From Bifidobacteriaceae bacterium (GTDB taxonomy: Bacteria > Actinomycetota > Actinomycetes > Actinomycetales > WQXJ01): DNA of 7,745 nt. Of this stretch, positions 1 through 6,065 are shown one piece after another. Each line of letters begins with the position of its first letter. The stretch's first letter is position 1. The notes under the pieces were generated by a model. That model worked only from the letters and a program-made list of their open reading frames with translations. It did no database searches and had not been told where the DNA came from. The stretch is taken from the NCBI GenBank assembly GCA_031265345.1, contig JAISCU010000244.1, positions 1 to 7,745 of the forward strand, given 5' to 3'. The position numbers were made by a program, and so were the translations under genes.

Positions 1-67
1 CAAGGCGCAATTCACGCCCGAACCGGCCCCACACGACGGCCACCGACGACAGGCGTGAGCGGCGCCC

Positions 68-271
68 TCAGTCCTCCGAGCCCGCCACCACTCCGCCAGG
101 GGGGAAGACCGACGGCGGCTCCTCCCCCAGCCGGATCACGCCCACATCGAGTTGGCCGTCCCAGGGCGGGGCGTCAACCACGTACTGGTGCGCCTCGTGG
201 CGCTGGCGCTCTTTCTCCCGGTTCCAATGCTCGAGGCCGGGTTGGATGAACTCAAGCGGGTTCCCGGTCAT
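68..271 (-). CDS. Small hypothetical protein (67 aa)
   Basis: A short ORF on the same strand, 37 nt after the transporter stop, so probably cotranscribed with it. Third codon positions are about 87% G or C, as in the neighbouring real genes, which supports coding. The protein has no signal peptide or membrane segment. The N-terminal half is amphipathic and charged (FIQPGLEHWNREKERQRHEA, 8-27), followed by PPWDGQLDVGVIRLGEEPP (35-53) and a Gly/Pro-rich end. The early PG-x-x-H plus charged-helix layout faintly recalls short actinobacterial DUF6191-type proteins, but I cannot confirm this from memory. No clear Shine-Dalgarno precedes the ATG at 271, so initiation may depend on coupling or the start may be imperfect. 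Function unknown. Confidence 0.6.
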   Translation of the reverse strand: MTGNPLEFIQPGLEHWNREKERQRHEAHQYVVDAPPWDGQLDVGVIRLGEEPPSVFPPGGVVAGSED

Positions 272-308
272 GGCCGAAGGCTAACAGCGTCGAGAGATCA
301 GCGCAGGC

Positions 309-1844
309 TCAGCCCAGCCCCAGGACGAACCTGCCCCAGAAGAACATGGTGATGGCGACCATGAACACGGCCGGGATGGCGATGAACACACCGGCCCGGT
401 TCATATCGCCGATCTTGATCATGCCGGAGGAATACGCCACGGCGTTCGGCGGCGTCCCGGCCGGCATCATGAACGCGCAGGAGGCGGCCATCGCGACCGG
501 CAGCGCCAACATGATCGGTGAGAAGCCCAGCGCCATGGCCACCGTGCCGAAGATCGGGACCAGGGTCGCCGCAGCGGCGGTGTTGGACATGAACTCGGTG
601 ATTATCCAGGTCAGGGCACAGCAAGCGACCATGAGCCAGAACAGCGGCAGGCCGCCGAGGCCCTTGGCGCGTTCGCCGATCCAGACCGCCAAGCCGGAGG
701 CGCCGACCTGGGCGGCTATCGACAACCCACCGCCGAACAAATACAGGATGCCCCAGGGAAGGTTCTTCAGGTCGCCCCAGTTCATCAGGCCGCGGCCAGG
801 CCGCTTGAAGGACACGGGCGTGAAGAAGAGGACGAAGATCACGGCCACAGCGATCAACTCGTCACTCAATCCGGTGTTCTCAAGATTGAGCCAGTCCTCG
901 ATGAAGCCGTGGAAGATCCAGGTCAGAGCGCAGATCAAGAAGATGACGCCGACCCGGCGCTCAGGTCCCTGGAACCGGCCGAGCTTCGCCAATTCGGCCC
1001 GCATGATCTCCTTGTGGCCGGGGATCTCGCCCTTGGCGGCCGGCGGGCTGGCCACGAACGTCAGCAAGAACCAACCGATCACCAGGAACACCGCCCAGAG
1101 CGGCATGCCGACCTTCATCCAGTCGAAGAAGGAGATGTTGATGCCCTGTTGGGCCAGATAGCCGAGCGCGATCCCGTTGGGCGGCGAGGCGATGGGCGTG
1201 CCGAACGATCCGATCGAGGCCCCGTAGGCGATGGCCAGGACCATCGCCACCCGGAACCCCTTGTCCTTCCGTTTGGTGACGGATTCGACCAGTTTCAGCA
1301 CCGACGTGGCGATGGGGAGCATCATGACAGCGGTGGCGGTGTTGGACACCCACAGCGACAAGAACGAGGTCGCCAGCATGAAACCGAAGATGATCGACCG
1401 AGGCTTCGAGCCGACCACCGAGACCACCCAGATGGCGACGCGACGGTGCAGGTTCCACCGTTCCATCGACATGGCCAGCACGAATCCGCCCAGGAACAGG
1501 AAGATCGTTTTGTTGGCGTAGGGCGCGGCGGCCGCGTCAATGGAGGTGACCTGCAGCAACGGGAACGCGACCAGCGGAACGAGGGCCGTGACGTACAGAG
1601 GCAGGACCTCGGTCATCCACCAGACCGCCATGAGGCAAAGGACGCCCGCGACCAATGCGGCGGAACGCATTCCCGCCACGCCGACGTCGCTAGCCGGTTC
1701 GACATCCGGCATGACGAAATAACAGACTAGGAACAGAACCGGCCCCAGCACCAGCCCGATTCGCCGCCGGGTGAAGATCCGGACGCGCGCCTCCGGTAGC
1801 AGGTGGACATGATGCGACTCACGGGTTGGCGATTTTGACGCCAT
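309..1844 (-). CDS. SLC13/DASS family anion:Na+ symporter (probably di- or tricarboxylate)
   Basis: This inner-membrane secondary transporter of 511 residues has about a dozen hydrophobic segments and the internal two-fold pseudo-symmetry of the DASS (INDY/CitT/SdcS) family. Both Ser-Asn-Thr motifs that bind Na+ and substrate carboxylates are present: SNTATAVMMLP (167-177) and SNTAAAATLVP (420-430). Each is followed by a TP-type loop: GTPIASPPN (215-223) and GTPPN (463-467). The second loop sits in the family signature that starts S455-C-A-F and runs to N467. No RCK/TrkA-C domains interrupt it, which argues against the sulfate-type long members and for C4-dicarboxylate or citrate uptake; the exact substrate cannot be read from sequence. 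The basic N-terminal 28 residues are cytoplasmic. The ATG at 1844 is preferred on ribosome-site evidence. It is probably transcribed from its own promoter in the 172-nt upstream gap. Confidence 0.93.
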   Translation of the reverse strand: MASKSPTRESHHVHLLPEARVRIFTRRRIGLVLGPVLFLVCYFVMPDVEPASDVGVAGMRSAALVAGVLCLMAVWWMTEVLPLYVTALVPLVAFPLLQVTSIDAAAAPYANKTIFLFLGGFVLAMSMERWNLHRRVAIWVVSVVGSKPRSIIFGFMLATSFLSLWVSNTATAVMMLPIATSVLKLVESVTKRKDKGFRVAMVLAIAYGASIGSFGTPIASPPNGIALGYLAQQGINISFFDWMKVGMPLWAVFLVIGWFLLTFVASPPAAKGEIPGHKEIMRAELAKLGRFQGPERRVGVIFLICALTWIFHGFIEDWLNLENTGLSDELIAVAVIFVLFFTPVSFKRPGRGLMNWGDLKNLPWGILYLFGGGLSIAAQVGASGLAVWIGERAKGLGGLPLFWLMVACCALTWIITEFMSNTAAAATLVPIFGTVAMALGFSPIMLALPVAMAASCAFMMPAGTPPNAVAYSSGMIKIGDMNRAGVFIAIPAVFMVAITMFFWGRFVLGLG

Positions 1845-2016
1845 TTGGGGCTCCTTCAGGTATGCCGTTAGGTCCGTATACACACAAGAGGCCGCCCAAC
1901 GCCCAGCTTTGGACGAAACAAGCGACCTCTAAGGAGTTTACGAAGCCAAACGCCGACCGCCAGGGACCGATGGCCGAAAAGGGGATTTCTTGGACGTCCG
2001 CCAGGCGCGGCAGGGT
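1845..2016. other. Spacer between the DivIVA-repeat gene and the SLC13 transporter gene
   Basis: This is the largest gap in the window (172 nt) and is less GC-rich than the genes. It is the likely end of the rpsB-to-DivIVA transcription unit and the likely site of a transporter promoter. I found no strong stem-loop with a T tract. TAAACT at 1940-1935 on the minus strand could be a -10 element with a poor CTGGCG-like -35 at 17 bp, but the match is weak. A GTG at 1883 is in frame with the transporter but has no ribosome site. Confidence 0.4.
1851..1857 (-). promoter_or_regulatory. Ribosome binding site of the SLC13 transporter gene
   Basis: GAAGGAG on the coding strand (1857-1851) precedes the ATG at 1844 with a 6-nt spacer. 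It decides the start: the alternative upstream GTG at 1883 has no Shine-Dalgarno and would place this site inside the coding region. Confidence 0.82.
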
Positions 2017-2565
2017 CTATTCGGCGGCGAGTATCACTTCGAGCGCCCGGTCCAGGTAGGCGTCCACCGACTCCATGCCGTAGCCGCGCTTGCCCCGCAC
2101 GGGCGTGAACACGGCGTGACGCACGTCCGATGACGCCACCGGGGTCCCAGCGTTGAAGTAGTCCGCCAGTCGGTGCAGCAGGGCGTCGACTTGATTGCGG
2201 TCGTAGGCGGGCTTGCCTCGCTCGGCGGGCGCGAATTTCTGGCCGTCGGGGCGCCCCAGGCGGTCGTACAGCGAGGTCGCCCGGTCGACTATCTTGTCGA
2301 GCCAGGCCTGCTGGCCCTGCCCGGCGATGAACTCGGCCCGCTCCTTGCGGGTGAAGGCGTTGTCCAGCCGGTCCAGGGCGCCATCCACCTGAGGCTCGTC
2401 GTATCCACCCCGGACCTGCGAGAACGCCGCAGTCCGGACGGCCTCCGGCCCCATCCGCTCGGCCGACCGGCCCTCGTAGACGGCCTGCGCGCGGGCGAAG
2501 AAGTCATCGACCTCGTGTGTGTCGTAGCCCCTGCCGTTCTTGACCCGGCGAAATAGGTCTGCCAT
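2017..2565 (-). CDS. DivIVA-domain repeat protein (four repeats)
   Basis: This 182-residue soluble protein has no signal peptide or membrane segment. It contains four copies of the GYd...VD motif that marks the membrane-curvature-sensing N-terminal domain of DivIVA/Wag31: FRRVKNGRGYDTHEVDDFF (5-23), FSQVRGGYDEPQVDGALDRL (48-67), FAPAERGKPAYDRNQVDALL (111-130) and FTPVRGKRGYGMESVDAYLDR (153-173). The last, preceded by DVRHAV, looks most like the Wag31 start (GKRGYNEDEVDAFLD, from memory). Repeats 1-2 and 3-4 align as two larger units of about 67 residues (5-71 and 111-178). No long coiled coil follows, unlike true DivIVA. It probably belongs to the actinobacterial DivIVA-repeat family (TIGR03543-like, from memory), whose role is unsettled. 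Coupling to rlmN through TGATG implies co-expression. A polar or septal scaffold role is inference. TAG stop at 2019-2017. Confidence 0.85.
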   Translation of the reverse strand: MADLFRRVKNGRGYDTHEVDDFFARAQAVYEGRSAERMGPEAVRTAAFSQVRGGYDEPQVDGALDRLDNAFTRKERAEFIAGQGQQAWLDKIVDRATSLYDRLGRPDGQKFAPAERGKPAYDRNQVDALLHRLADYFNAGTPVASSDVRHAVFTPVRGKRGYGMESVDAYLDRALEVILAAE

Positions 2566-3707
2566 CAGTTCATAGCCTCCTTAGCCGCTAGCTGTCCGCA
2601 AGCGCCGTCGATCTCCTGCCCTCTAGTGTCCCGCAAAGTCACCGTCAGTCCCGCATTTTCGAGCCTGCGGCAGAACTCCGCCTGGACGTCCGGCCGGCTG
2701 GCCGTCCAAATCGAGCCCGCCACCGGATTCAGCGGGATCGGGTTGACGTGCACCCACCCGGTCCCGTACTGGCCGAGGCGCGACGCCAGGCGCGACGCCC
2801 GCCATCCCTGGTCATTGATATCGCGGATGAGGGCGTATTCGATTGAGACTCGCCGTCCAGTGGCCTGGAAATAGCCGTGGGCGGCCGCCAACGCCGAGTC
2901 GATGTTGTAACGCCGGTTGATCGGCACCAGCCGGTCGCGCAACTCGTCGTCGGGCGCGTGCAGCGACAGCGCCAGACGCAACGGCAAGCCTTGCGACGCC
3001 AACCGTTCGATCCCCGGCACCAGCCCGCAGGTCGAGATGGTCAGGTTGCGGGCCGAGATGCCGAATCCAGCCGGAGGGGCGGAGACGATCGCCCGCACCG
3101 CCGTCAGCACCGCGCCCAGATTGGCCAGCGGCTCGCCCATGCCCATGAACACGACGTTGGAGAGCCGGGCGGGCACGGCCGGTCCCAGCATCCCGCCCGC
3201 GACGGCCACCGCCGCCAAGCGGACCTGCTCCACGATCTCGGCCGCCGAGAGGTTCCGCTTCAGGCCGAGCCGCCCGGTGGCGCAGAACGGGCAAGCCATG
3301 CCGCAGCCCACCTGGCAGGACACGCACAAGGTCACCCTGCCGGGGTACCCCATCAGCACGGCCTCGACGTTGGCGCCGTCGAACAACCGGTACAGGGTCT
3401 TGACGGTGGCGCCCGAATCGGCGGTTCGGCGCGCCGCCTCGGTCACCAGTTCGGGCAGCATCTGGTCCACCAGTTGCTCACGGCCTTGCGCGGGGAGGTC
3501 CGTCATGGACGATGCCGCCCGGTCGAGTCGCGCGAAATAGTGCCGGACGACCTGCCGAGCCCGCATCCGGGTCAGCCCCAGCTCCTCCGCCCAGCGGTCG
3601 CGTTCGGCCGGAGCCAGGTCGGCCAGGTGGCGGGGCGCCCTGGCGACCCGCTGCGCCCGCTCTGGCCGCTCAGGGCCGTCAGCGGACTCGCAAGGGCGGC
3701 CGGTCAT
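2565..3707 (-). CDS. rlmN: Dual-specificity RNA methyltransferase RlmN (23S rRNA A2503 / tRNA A37, C2 methylation)
   Basis: This radical-SAM enzyme methylates C2 of A2503 in the peptidyl-transferase centre and of A37 in some tRNAs, affecting decoding accuracy and sensitivity to some ribosomal antibiotics. The 380-residue protein has a helical N-terminal accessory domain (about 25-115) and a radical-SAM barrel. The [4Fe-4S] cysteines are C135, C139 and C142 (CX3CX2C in GCGMACPFC). The two mechanistic cysteines match C128 (E. coli C118) and C370 in RGQEIDGACGQLA (E. coli C355, the methyl carrier). GMGEPLAN (189-196) and SLHAPDDELRDRLVPINRRY (248-267) are also typical. C131 replaces the Ser usual in CVSSQ, a mild variation. 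RlmN is chosen over Cfr by context and overall similarity. The start at 3707 overlaps the cdsA stop by ATGA; the stop overlaps the next gene by one base. Confidence 0.96.
   Translation of the reverse strand: MTGRPCESADGPERPERAQRVARAPRHLADLAPAERDRWAEELGLTRMRARQVVRHYFARLDRAASSMTDLPAQGREQLVDQMLPELVTEAARRTADSGATVKTLYRLFDGANVEAVLMGYPGRVTLCVSCQVGCGMACPFCATGRLGLKRNLSAAEIVEQVRLAAVAVAGGMLGPAVPARLSNVVFMGMGEPLANLGAVLTAVRAIVSAPPAGFGISARNLTISTCGLVPGIERLASQGLPLRLALSLHAPDDELRDRLVPINRRYNIDSALAAAHGYFQATGRRVSIEYALIRDINDQGWRASRLASRLGQYGTGWVHVNPIPLNPVAGSIWTASRPDVQAEFCRRLENAGLTVTLRDTRGQEIDGACGQLAAKEAMN
2576..2580 (-). promoter_or_regulatory. Ribosome binding site of the DivIVA-repeat gene
   Basis: GGAGG on the coding strand (2580-2576) lies within the last codons of rlmN, 10 nt before the ATG at 2565. 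The spacer is slightly long, but with the TGATG overlap it supports initiation at 2565 by terminating or reinitiating ribosomes. Confidence 0.6.
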
Positions 3708-4633
3708 CCGAAGACCTCCGTCCCGAACAGCGTGATCACGACATAGAAGAACGGCGCCGTCATCAGGACCGAGTCGACCCTGTCCAGCACACCGCCGTGT
3801 CCAGGCAGCAAGTGGCCCATGTCCTTGATGTCGATGGCCCTCTTCAGGAGCGACTCGGCCAGATCGCCCAGAGTGGCGGCGAGAGCGCCCAGGACGCCCA
3901 GGATCGCGCCGAAATACCAGGGCCGGTCCATCAAGACCATCCCGCCGATTCCCGCCACCAACGCCAAGCCGACCGATCCGGCCAGGCCCTCCCAGGTCTT
4001 GTTGGGGCTGATTCGGGCGGCCAGCTTGTGCTTGCCGAAGTACGAGCCCGCGAAATAGCCGCCCGTGTCGGAGGCGACCGGGATGGCCACCAGCAGCAGG
4101 ACCAACCAACGGCCCTCATGCTTGAAGCTGAGGAGGGTCACCAACGCGGCCAGGGCCGGGAGGTAAGCGGTGGCGAAAGCGGTCGCGTAGATGTCCTGGA
4201 CCACCGAGCGCGCCTGCGGCCCGTCGCCGGACCCAGCCCCGGCCAAAGCGGCGGAAGCGGGCTGCCTGTGAACGGCATCGTCCACCTGGCGGTAATCCCC
4301 TTCCAGAGCCCGCCACAACGTCCCGGCGGCGAGCGTCAGGAAGATCCCCACCACCACGCCCGGCTCGCCTGTGCTGGCGGCCGCCAACTGGGTGGCGACA
4401 GCCCCCACCACCAACGGCACATACGGCACATGGAAACCGGTGCGGGCGAGCGCCTGGACCAACTCGCGCAAAGCCAGGCCGAGCGCGACCGAGACCAGGA
4501 CCACGAACGGCCATGGGCTGAACACCACGCTGGCCACCAGCGCGGCGATCAGACCGAGGGCGGTCGGCACCGCCACGGCCAGGTTGCGGCCTCGTCTGGG
4601 AATCGCGGGGGGCTCGGTGCTTTCAGCCGCCAT
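3704..4633 (-). CDS. cdsA: Phosphatidate cytidylyltransferase (CDP-diacylglycerol synthase)
   Basis: This membrane enzyme converts phosphatidate and CTP to CDP-diacylglycerol and pyrophosphate, the precursor of phosphatidylglycerol, cardiolipin and phosphatidylinositol lipids. The 309-residue protein is full length. A short basic N-terminus is followed by several hydrophobic segments (about 18-57, 72-106, 151-169, 176-187, 217-235, 239-255, 289-303). The conserved catalytic region starts with SDTGGYFAGSYFGKHKLAAR (188-207) and SPNKTWEG (209-216). The family signature at 261-287 is complete, from S-L-L-K-R through K-D to H-G-G-V-L-D-R-V-D, including the metal-binding acidic residues. The loop at about 110-145, rich in Ala and Gly, is variable in the family. 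The start at 4633 overlaps the frr stop; a weak GAGG lies just upstream. The stop overlaps rlmN as ATGA. Confidence 0.97.
   Translation of the reverse strand: MAAESTEPPAIPRRGRNLAVAVPTALGLIAALVASVVFSPWPFVVLVSVALGLALRELVQALARTGFHVPYVPLVVGAVATQLAAASTGEPGVVVGIFLTLAAGTLWRALEGDYRQVDDAVHRQPASAALAGAGSGDGPQARSVVQDIYATAFATAYLPALAALVTLLSFKHEGRWLVLLLVAIPVASDTGGYFAGSYFGKHKLAARISPNKTWEGLAGSVGLALVAGIGGMVLMDRPWYFGAILGVLGALAATLGDLAESLLKRAIDIKDMGHLLPGHGGVLDRVDSVLMTAPFFYVVITLFGTEVFG
3715..3719 (-). promoter_or_regulatory. Ribosome binding site of rlmN, inside the cdsA 3' end
   Basis: GGAGG on the coding strand (3719-3715) is followed by a 7-nt spacer and the ATG at 3707. This decides the rlmN start: the frame is open up to 4109, but that upstream part lies over cdsA and has no RlmN similarity. 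Confidence 0.8.
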
Positions 4634-5190
4634 CAGACCTCGAGCAGTTCGGATTCCTTGTGCGCCAGCAGATCGTCGACCTTGGCGATCCGGCTCTTGG
4701 TCATGGCGTCGAGCTCCTTCTCCGCGTGGCGGACGTCGTCCTCGCCGACCTCGGCGTCCTTCAAGATCCGGGAGAGCGCCTCCTTCGCCTTGTGCCTGGC
4801 CTGACGCACCGAGACGCGACCCTCCTCGGCCCGGTTGCGCGCCAGTTTGACGTACTCCTTGCGTCGCTCGGCGGTCAGCTCCGGGAGGTTGATCATGATG
4901 ACGGCGCCGTCGTCGGACGGGTTGACGCCCAGGTCCGAGTTGCGGATGGCCTTCTCGATGGTCGCCATCGCGGTGCGGTCGTAAGGCGTGATGGCGACCG
5001 TGCGCGCCTCGCGGATGGCTATCGAGGCCAGCGATTGCAGCGGCGTGGGCGTCCCGTAGTAGTCGATTTCGATGCGGTCGAACAAGGCCTTGTTGGCGCG
5101 ACCGGTCCGGATGGCCTGGAACTCACTGGCGGCGTTCTCGACCGACCGGTCCATGCGCCTGGCGGCATCTTTCAACACATCAGCGATCAT
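4633..5190 (-). CDS. frr: Ribosome recycling factor
   Basis: With EF-G it splits the post-termination complex so that ribosomes, mRNA and tRNA can be reused. The 185 residues are the family's normal length. The helical domain I is formed by residues 1-30 and about 105-185, the small domain II by 31-104. Recognisable conserved segments are RTGRA (28-32), YYGTPTPLQSLASI (44-57), SDLGVNPSDDG (85-95) and LPELTAERRKE (102-112). The long C-terminal helix with ARNRAEEGRVSVR carries the arginines typical of the ribosome-contacting face. The start at 5190 is supported by a good Shine-Dalgarno. Its TGA stop (4635-4633) shares one base with the cdsA ATG (TGATG), so cdsA is probably translated by coupling to frr. 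Confidence 0.98.
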   Translation of the reverse strand: MIADVLKDAARRMDRSVENAASEFQAIRTGRANKALFDRIEIDYYGTPTPLQSLASIAIREARTVAITPYDRTAMATIEKAIRNSDLGVNPSDDGAVIMINLPELTAERRKEYVKLARNRAEEGRVSVRQARHKAKEALSRILKDAEVGEDDVRHAEKELDAMTKSRIAKVDDLLAHKESELLEV

Positions 5191-5222
5191 GTCTGTCTCC
5201 CTTGCATCTCTTCTGAGTACAT
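5187..5222 (-). CDS. Possible 11-codon leader ORF overlapping the frr start
   Basis: In the pyrH-frr spacer an ATG at 5222 opens a short frame reading MYSEEMQGRQT and ending at TGA 5189-5187. That TGA overlaps the frr ATG (5190-5188) in an ATGA arrangement, the classic geometry for translational coupling. AGGA lies four nt upstream of the ATG, which is short but usable. A second in-frame ATG is at 5207. Frr has its own good ribosome site (5203-5197) inside this mini-ORF, so ribosomes reading it could mask or help frr initiation. The ORF is too short for coding statistics, so this is only a candidate. Confidence 0.25.
   Translation of the reverse strand: MYSEEMQGRQT
5197..5203 (-). promoter_or_regulatory. 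Ribosome binding site of frr
   Basis: On the coding strand AAGGGAG lies at 5203-5197, followed by a 6-nt spacer and then the ATG at 5190. This strong Shine-Dalgarno fixes the frr start and shows that frr can initiate independently of pyrH. Confidence 0.75.
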
Positions 5223-5228
5223 CTCTTC
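5205..5228. repeat. 9-bp direct repeat in the frr leader
   Basis: The nonamer catctcttc occurs exactly at 5205-5213 and again at 5220-5228, a 15-bp period. On the transcribed strand it reads GAAGAGATG, so each copy carries a purine-rich Shine-Dalgarno-like stretch and an ATG. The two ATGs are in the same frame. Two exact 9-mers within a 55-nt spacer suggest a small duplication. Confidence 0.6.
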
Positions 5229-5245
5229 CTAGCGCGGCGATGCGC

Positions 5246-5983
5246 CTATTTGGCGGCTGTTACCAGGGTACCGAGCCGTTCGCCCTCAAGCGCGCGGGTC
5301 ACCTGATCTGCTCCTTCCAGACCGAACACGACCATCGGCAATTGGTTGTCCATGCACAGCGAGAAGGCGGCGGCATCCACCACCCTCAGATTCATGGCCA
5401 GGGCGTCCTCGTAGGTGATGCGGGTCAGCTTGGTGGCGTTGGCGTCGCGGCGCGGGTCGGCGGTGTACACGCCATCGACCCCGTTCTTGGCCATCAACAG
5501 GACCTGGCAGCGGGTCTCCAACGCCCGCTGGGCGGCCACCGTGTCGGTCGAGAAATAGGGCATCCCCGCGCCCGCGCCGAAGATCACCACCCGCCCCTTC
5601 TCGAGGTGCCGGATTGCCCGCAGGGGGATGTAGCTCTCCGCCACCTGGCCCATCGAGATGGCGGTCTGGACCCTGGTCGGGACGCCCGCCTGCTCGCAGA
5701 AGTCCTGCAGGGCCAGGCAGTTCATGACCGTGCCCAACATGCCCATGTAGTCGGCCCGTGCCCGGTCCATGCCCCTTTCGGCCAGCTCCGCGCCGCGGAA
5801 GAAGTTCCCGCCGCCCACCACTATGGCGACTTGGACGCCGTTGCCCACAGCCGTGGCGATCTGGTCGGCTATCGACGTCACCACGTCCGGATCGACCCCG
5901 AGGCGACCGCCGCCGAAGGCCTCGCCGGACAGTTTCAGCATCACGCGGCGACCCTCGGGGCGACGCAGGTCGGTGTCCAACAT
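5246..5983 (-). CDS. pyrH: UMP kinase (uridylate kinase)
   Basis: It phosphorylates UMP to UDP with ATP, the step that feeds UTP, CTP and UDP-sugar synthesis. Bacterial PyrH is a hexamer of the amino-acid-kinase fold, usually activated by GTP and inhibited by UTP. The 245-residue protein shows KLSGEAFGG (17-25), the nucleotide loop VGGGNFFRG (56-64), [10 protein letters not shown] (79-88), the PYFSTDT segment (142-148), [14 protein letters not shown] (164-177) and AFSLCMDN (206-213). The ATG at 5983 leaves a lead of about 14 residues before the core, like other actinobacterial PyrH, but its Shine-Dalgarno is weak (only GAG close by). The same frame stays open further upstream into tsf, but that part has no PyrH similarity and is antisense-free overlap noise. 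It sits between tsf and frr, the usual arrangement. Confidence 0.97.
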   Translation of the reverse strand: MLDTDLRRPEGRRVMLKLSGEAFGGGRLGVDPDVVTSIADQIATAVGNGVQVAIVVGGGNFFRGAELAERGMDRARADYMGMLGTVMNCLALQDFCEQAGVPTRVQTAISMGQVAESYIPLRAIRHLEKGRVVIFGAGAGMPYFSTDTVAAQRALETRCQVLLMAKNGVDGVYTADPRRDANATKLTRITYEDALAMNLRVVDAAAFSLCMDNQLPMVVFGLEGADQVTRALEGERLGTLVTAAK

Positions 5984-6016
5984 CTGAGCTCGGTCCCGTC
6001 TTCTGGCTATCGGTTG

Positions 6017-6036
6017 CTTGGTTATCCTTGGTTGTT
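6017..6036. repeat. Direct repeat in the tsf-pyrH spacer
   Basis: The 82-nt gap between the tsf stop and the pyrH start (5984-6065) holds two copies of cttggtt at 6017-6023 and 6027-6033, exactly 10 bp apart. A related ggttg precedes them at 6012-6016. On the coding strand this gives AACCAAG twice within an A-rich stretch that stands out from the GC-rich surroundings. Copies one helical turn apart could be a protein-binding site, or the stretch may simply be an unstructured leader for pyrH. I see no convincing -10/-35 pair or terminator hairpin here. Confidence 0.4.
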
Positions 6037-6065
6037 CCTTCTGGGACGCCAGCCGCGGTTCCGCC

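Noticed and set aside
12..58. Inverted repeat tcacgcc / ggcgtga at the left edge (12-18 and 52-58)
   Set aside because: Seven base pairs with a 33-nt loop and no T tract is expected by chance in GC-rich DNA and does not make a convincing terminator; positions 1-67 otherwise show nothing I can name.
346..1161. Long plus-strand ORF (271 codons) opposite the transporter gene
   Set aside because: It is antisense to a gene with clear SLC13 motifs, its protein is low-complexity with no recognisable motif, and GC-rich DNA commonly leaves such frames open.
1935..1940. TAAACT as a -10 element for the transporter gene
   Set aside because: Only four of six consensus bases, with a poor -35 at 17 bp; kept as a remark in the spacer entry and not called as a promoter.
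3708..4109. N-terminal extension of rlmN over cdsA
   Set aside because: No RlmN similarity; a GGAGG at 3719-3715 and the ATGA overlap place the start at 3707.
3512..4804. Plus-strand ORF of 430 codons spanning rlmN, cdsA and frr
   Set aside because: It covers the opposite strand of three confidently identified genes, and its product is rich in Arg, Gly, Gln and His without any domain: a shadow frame.
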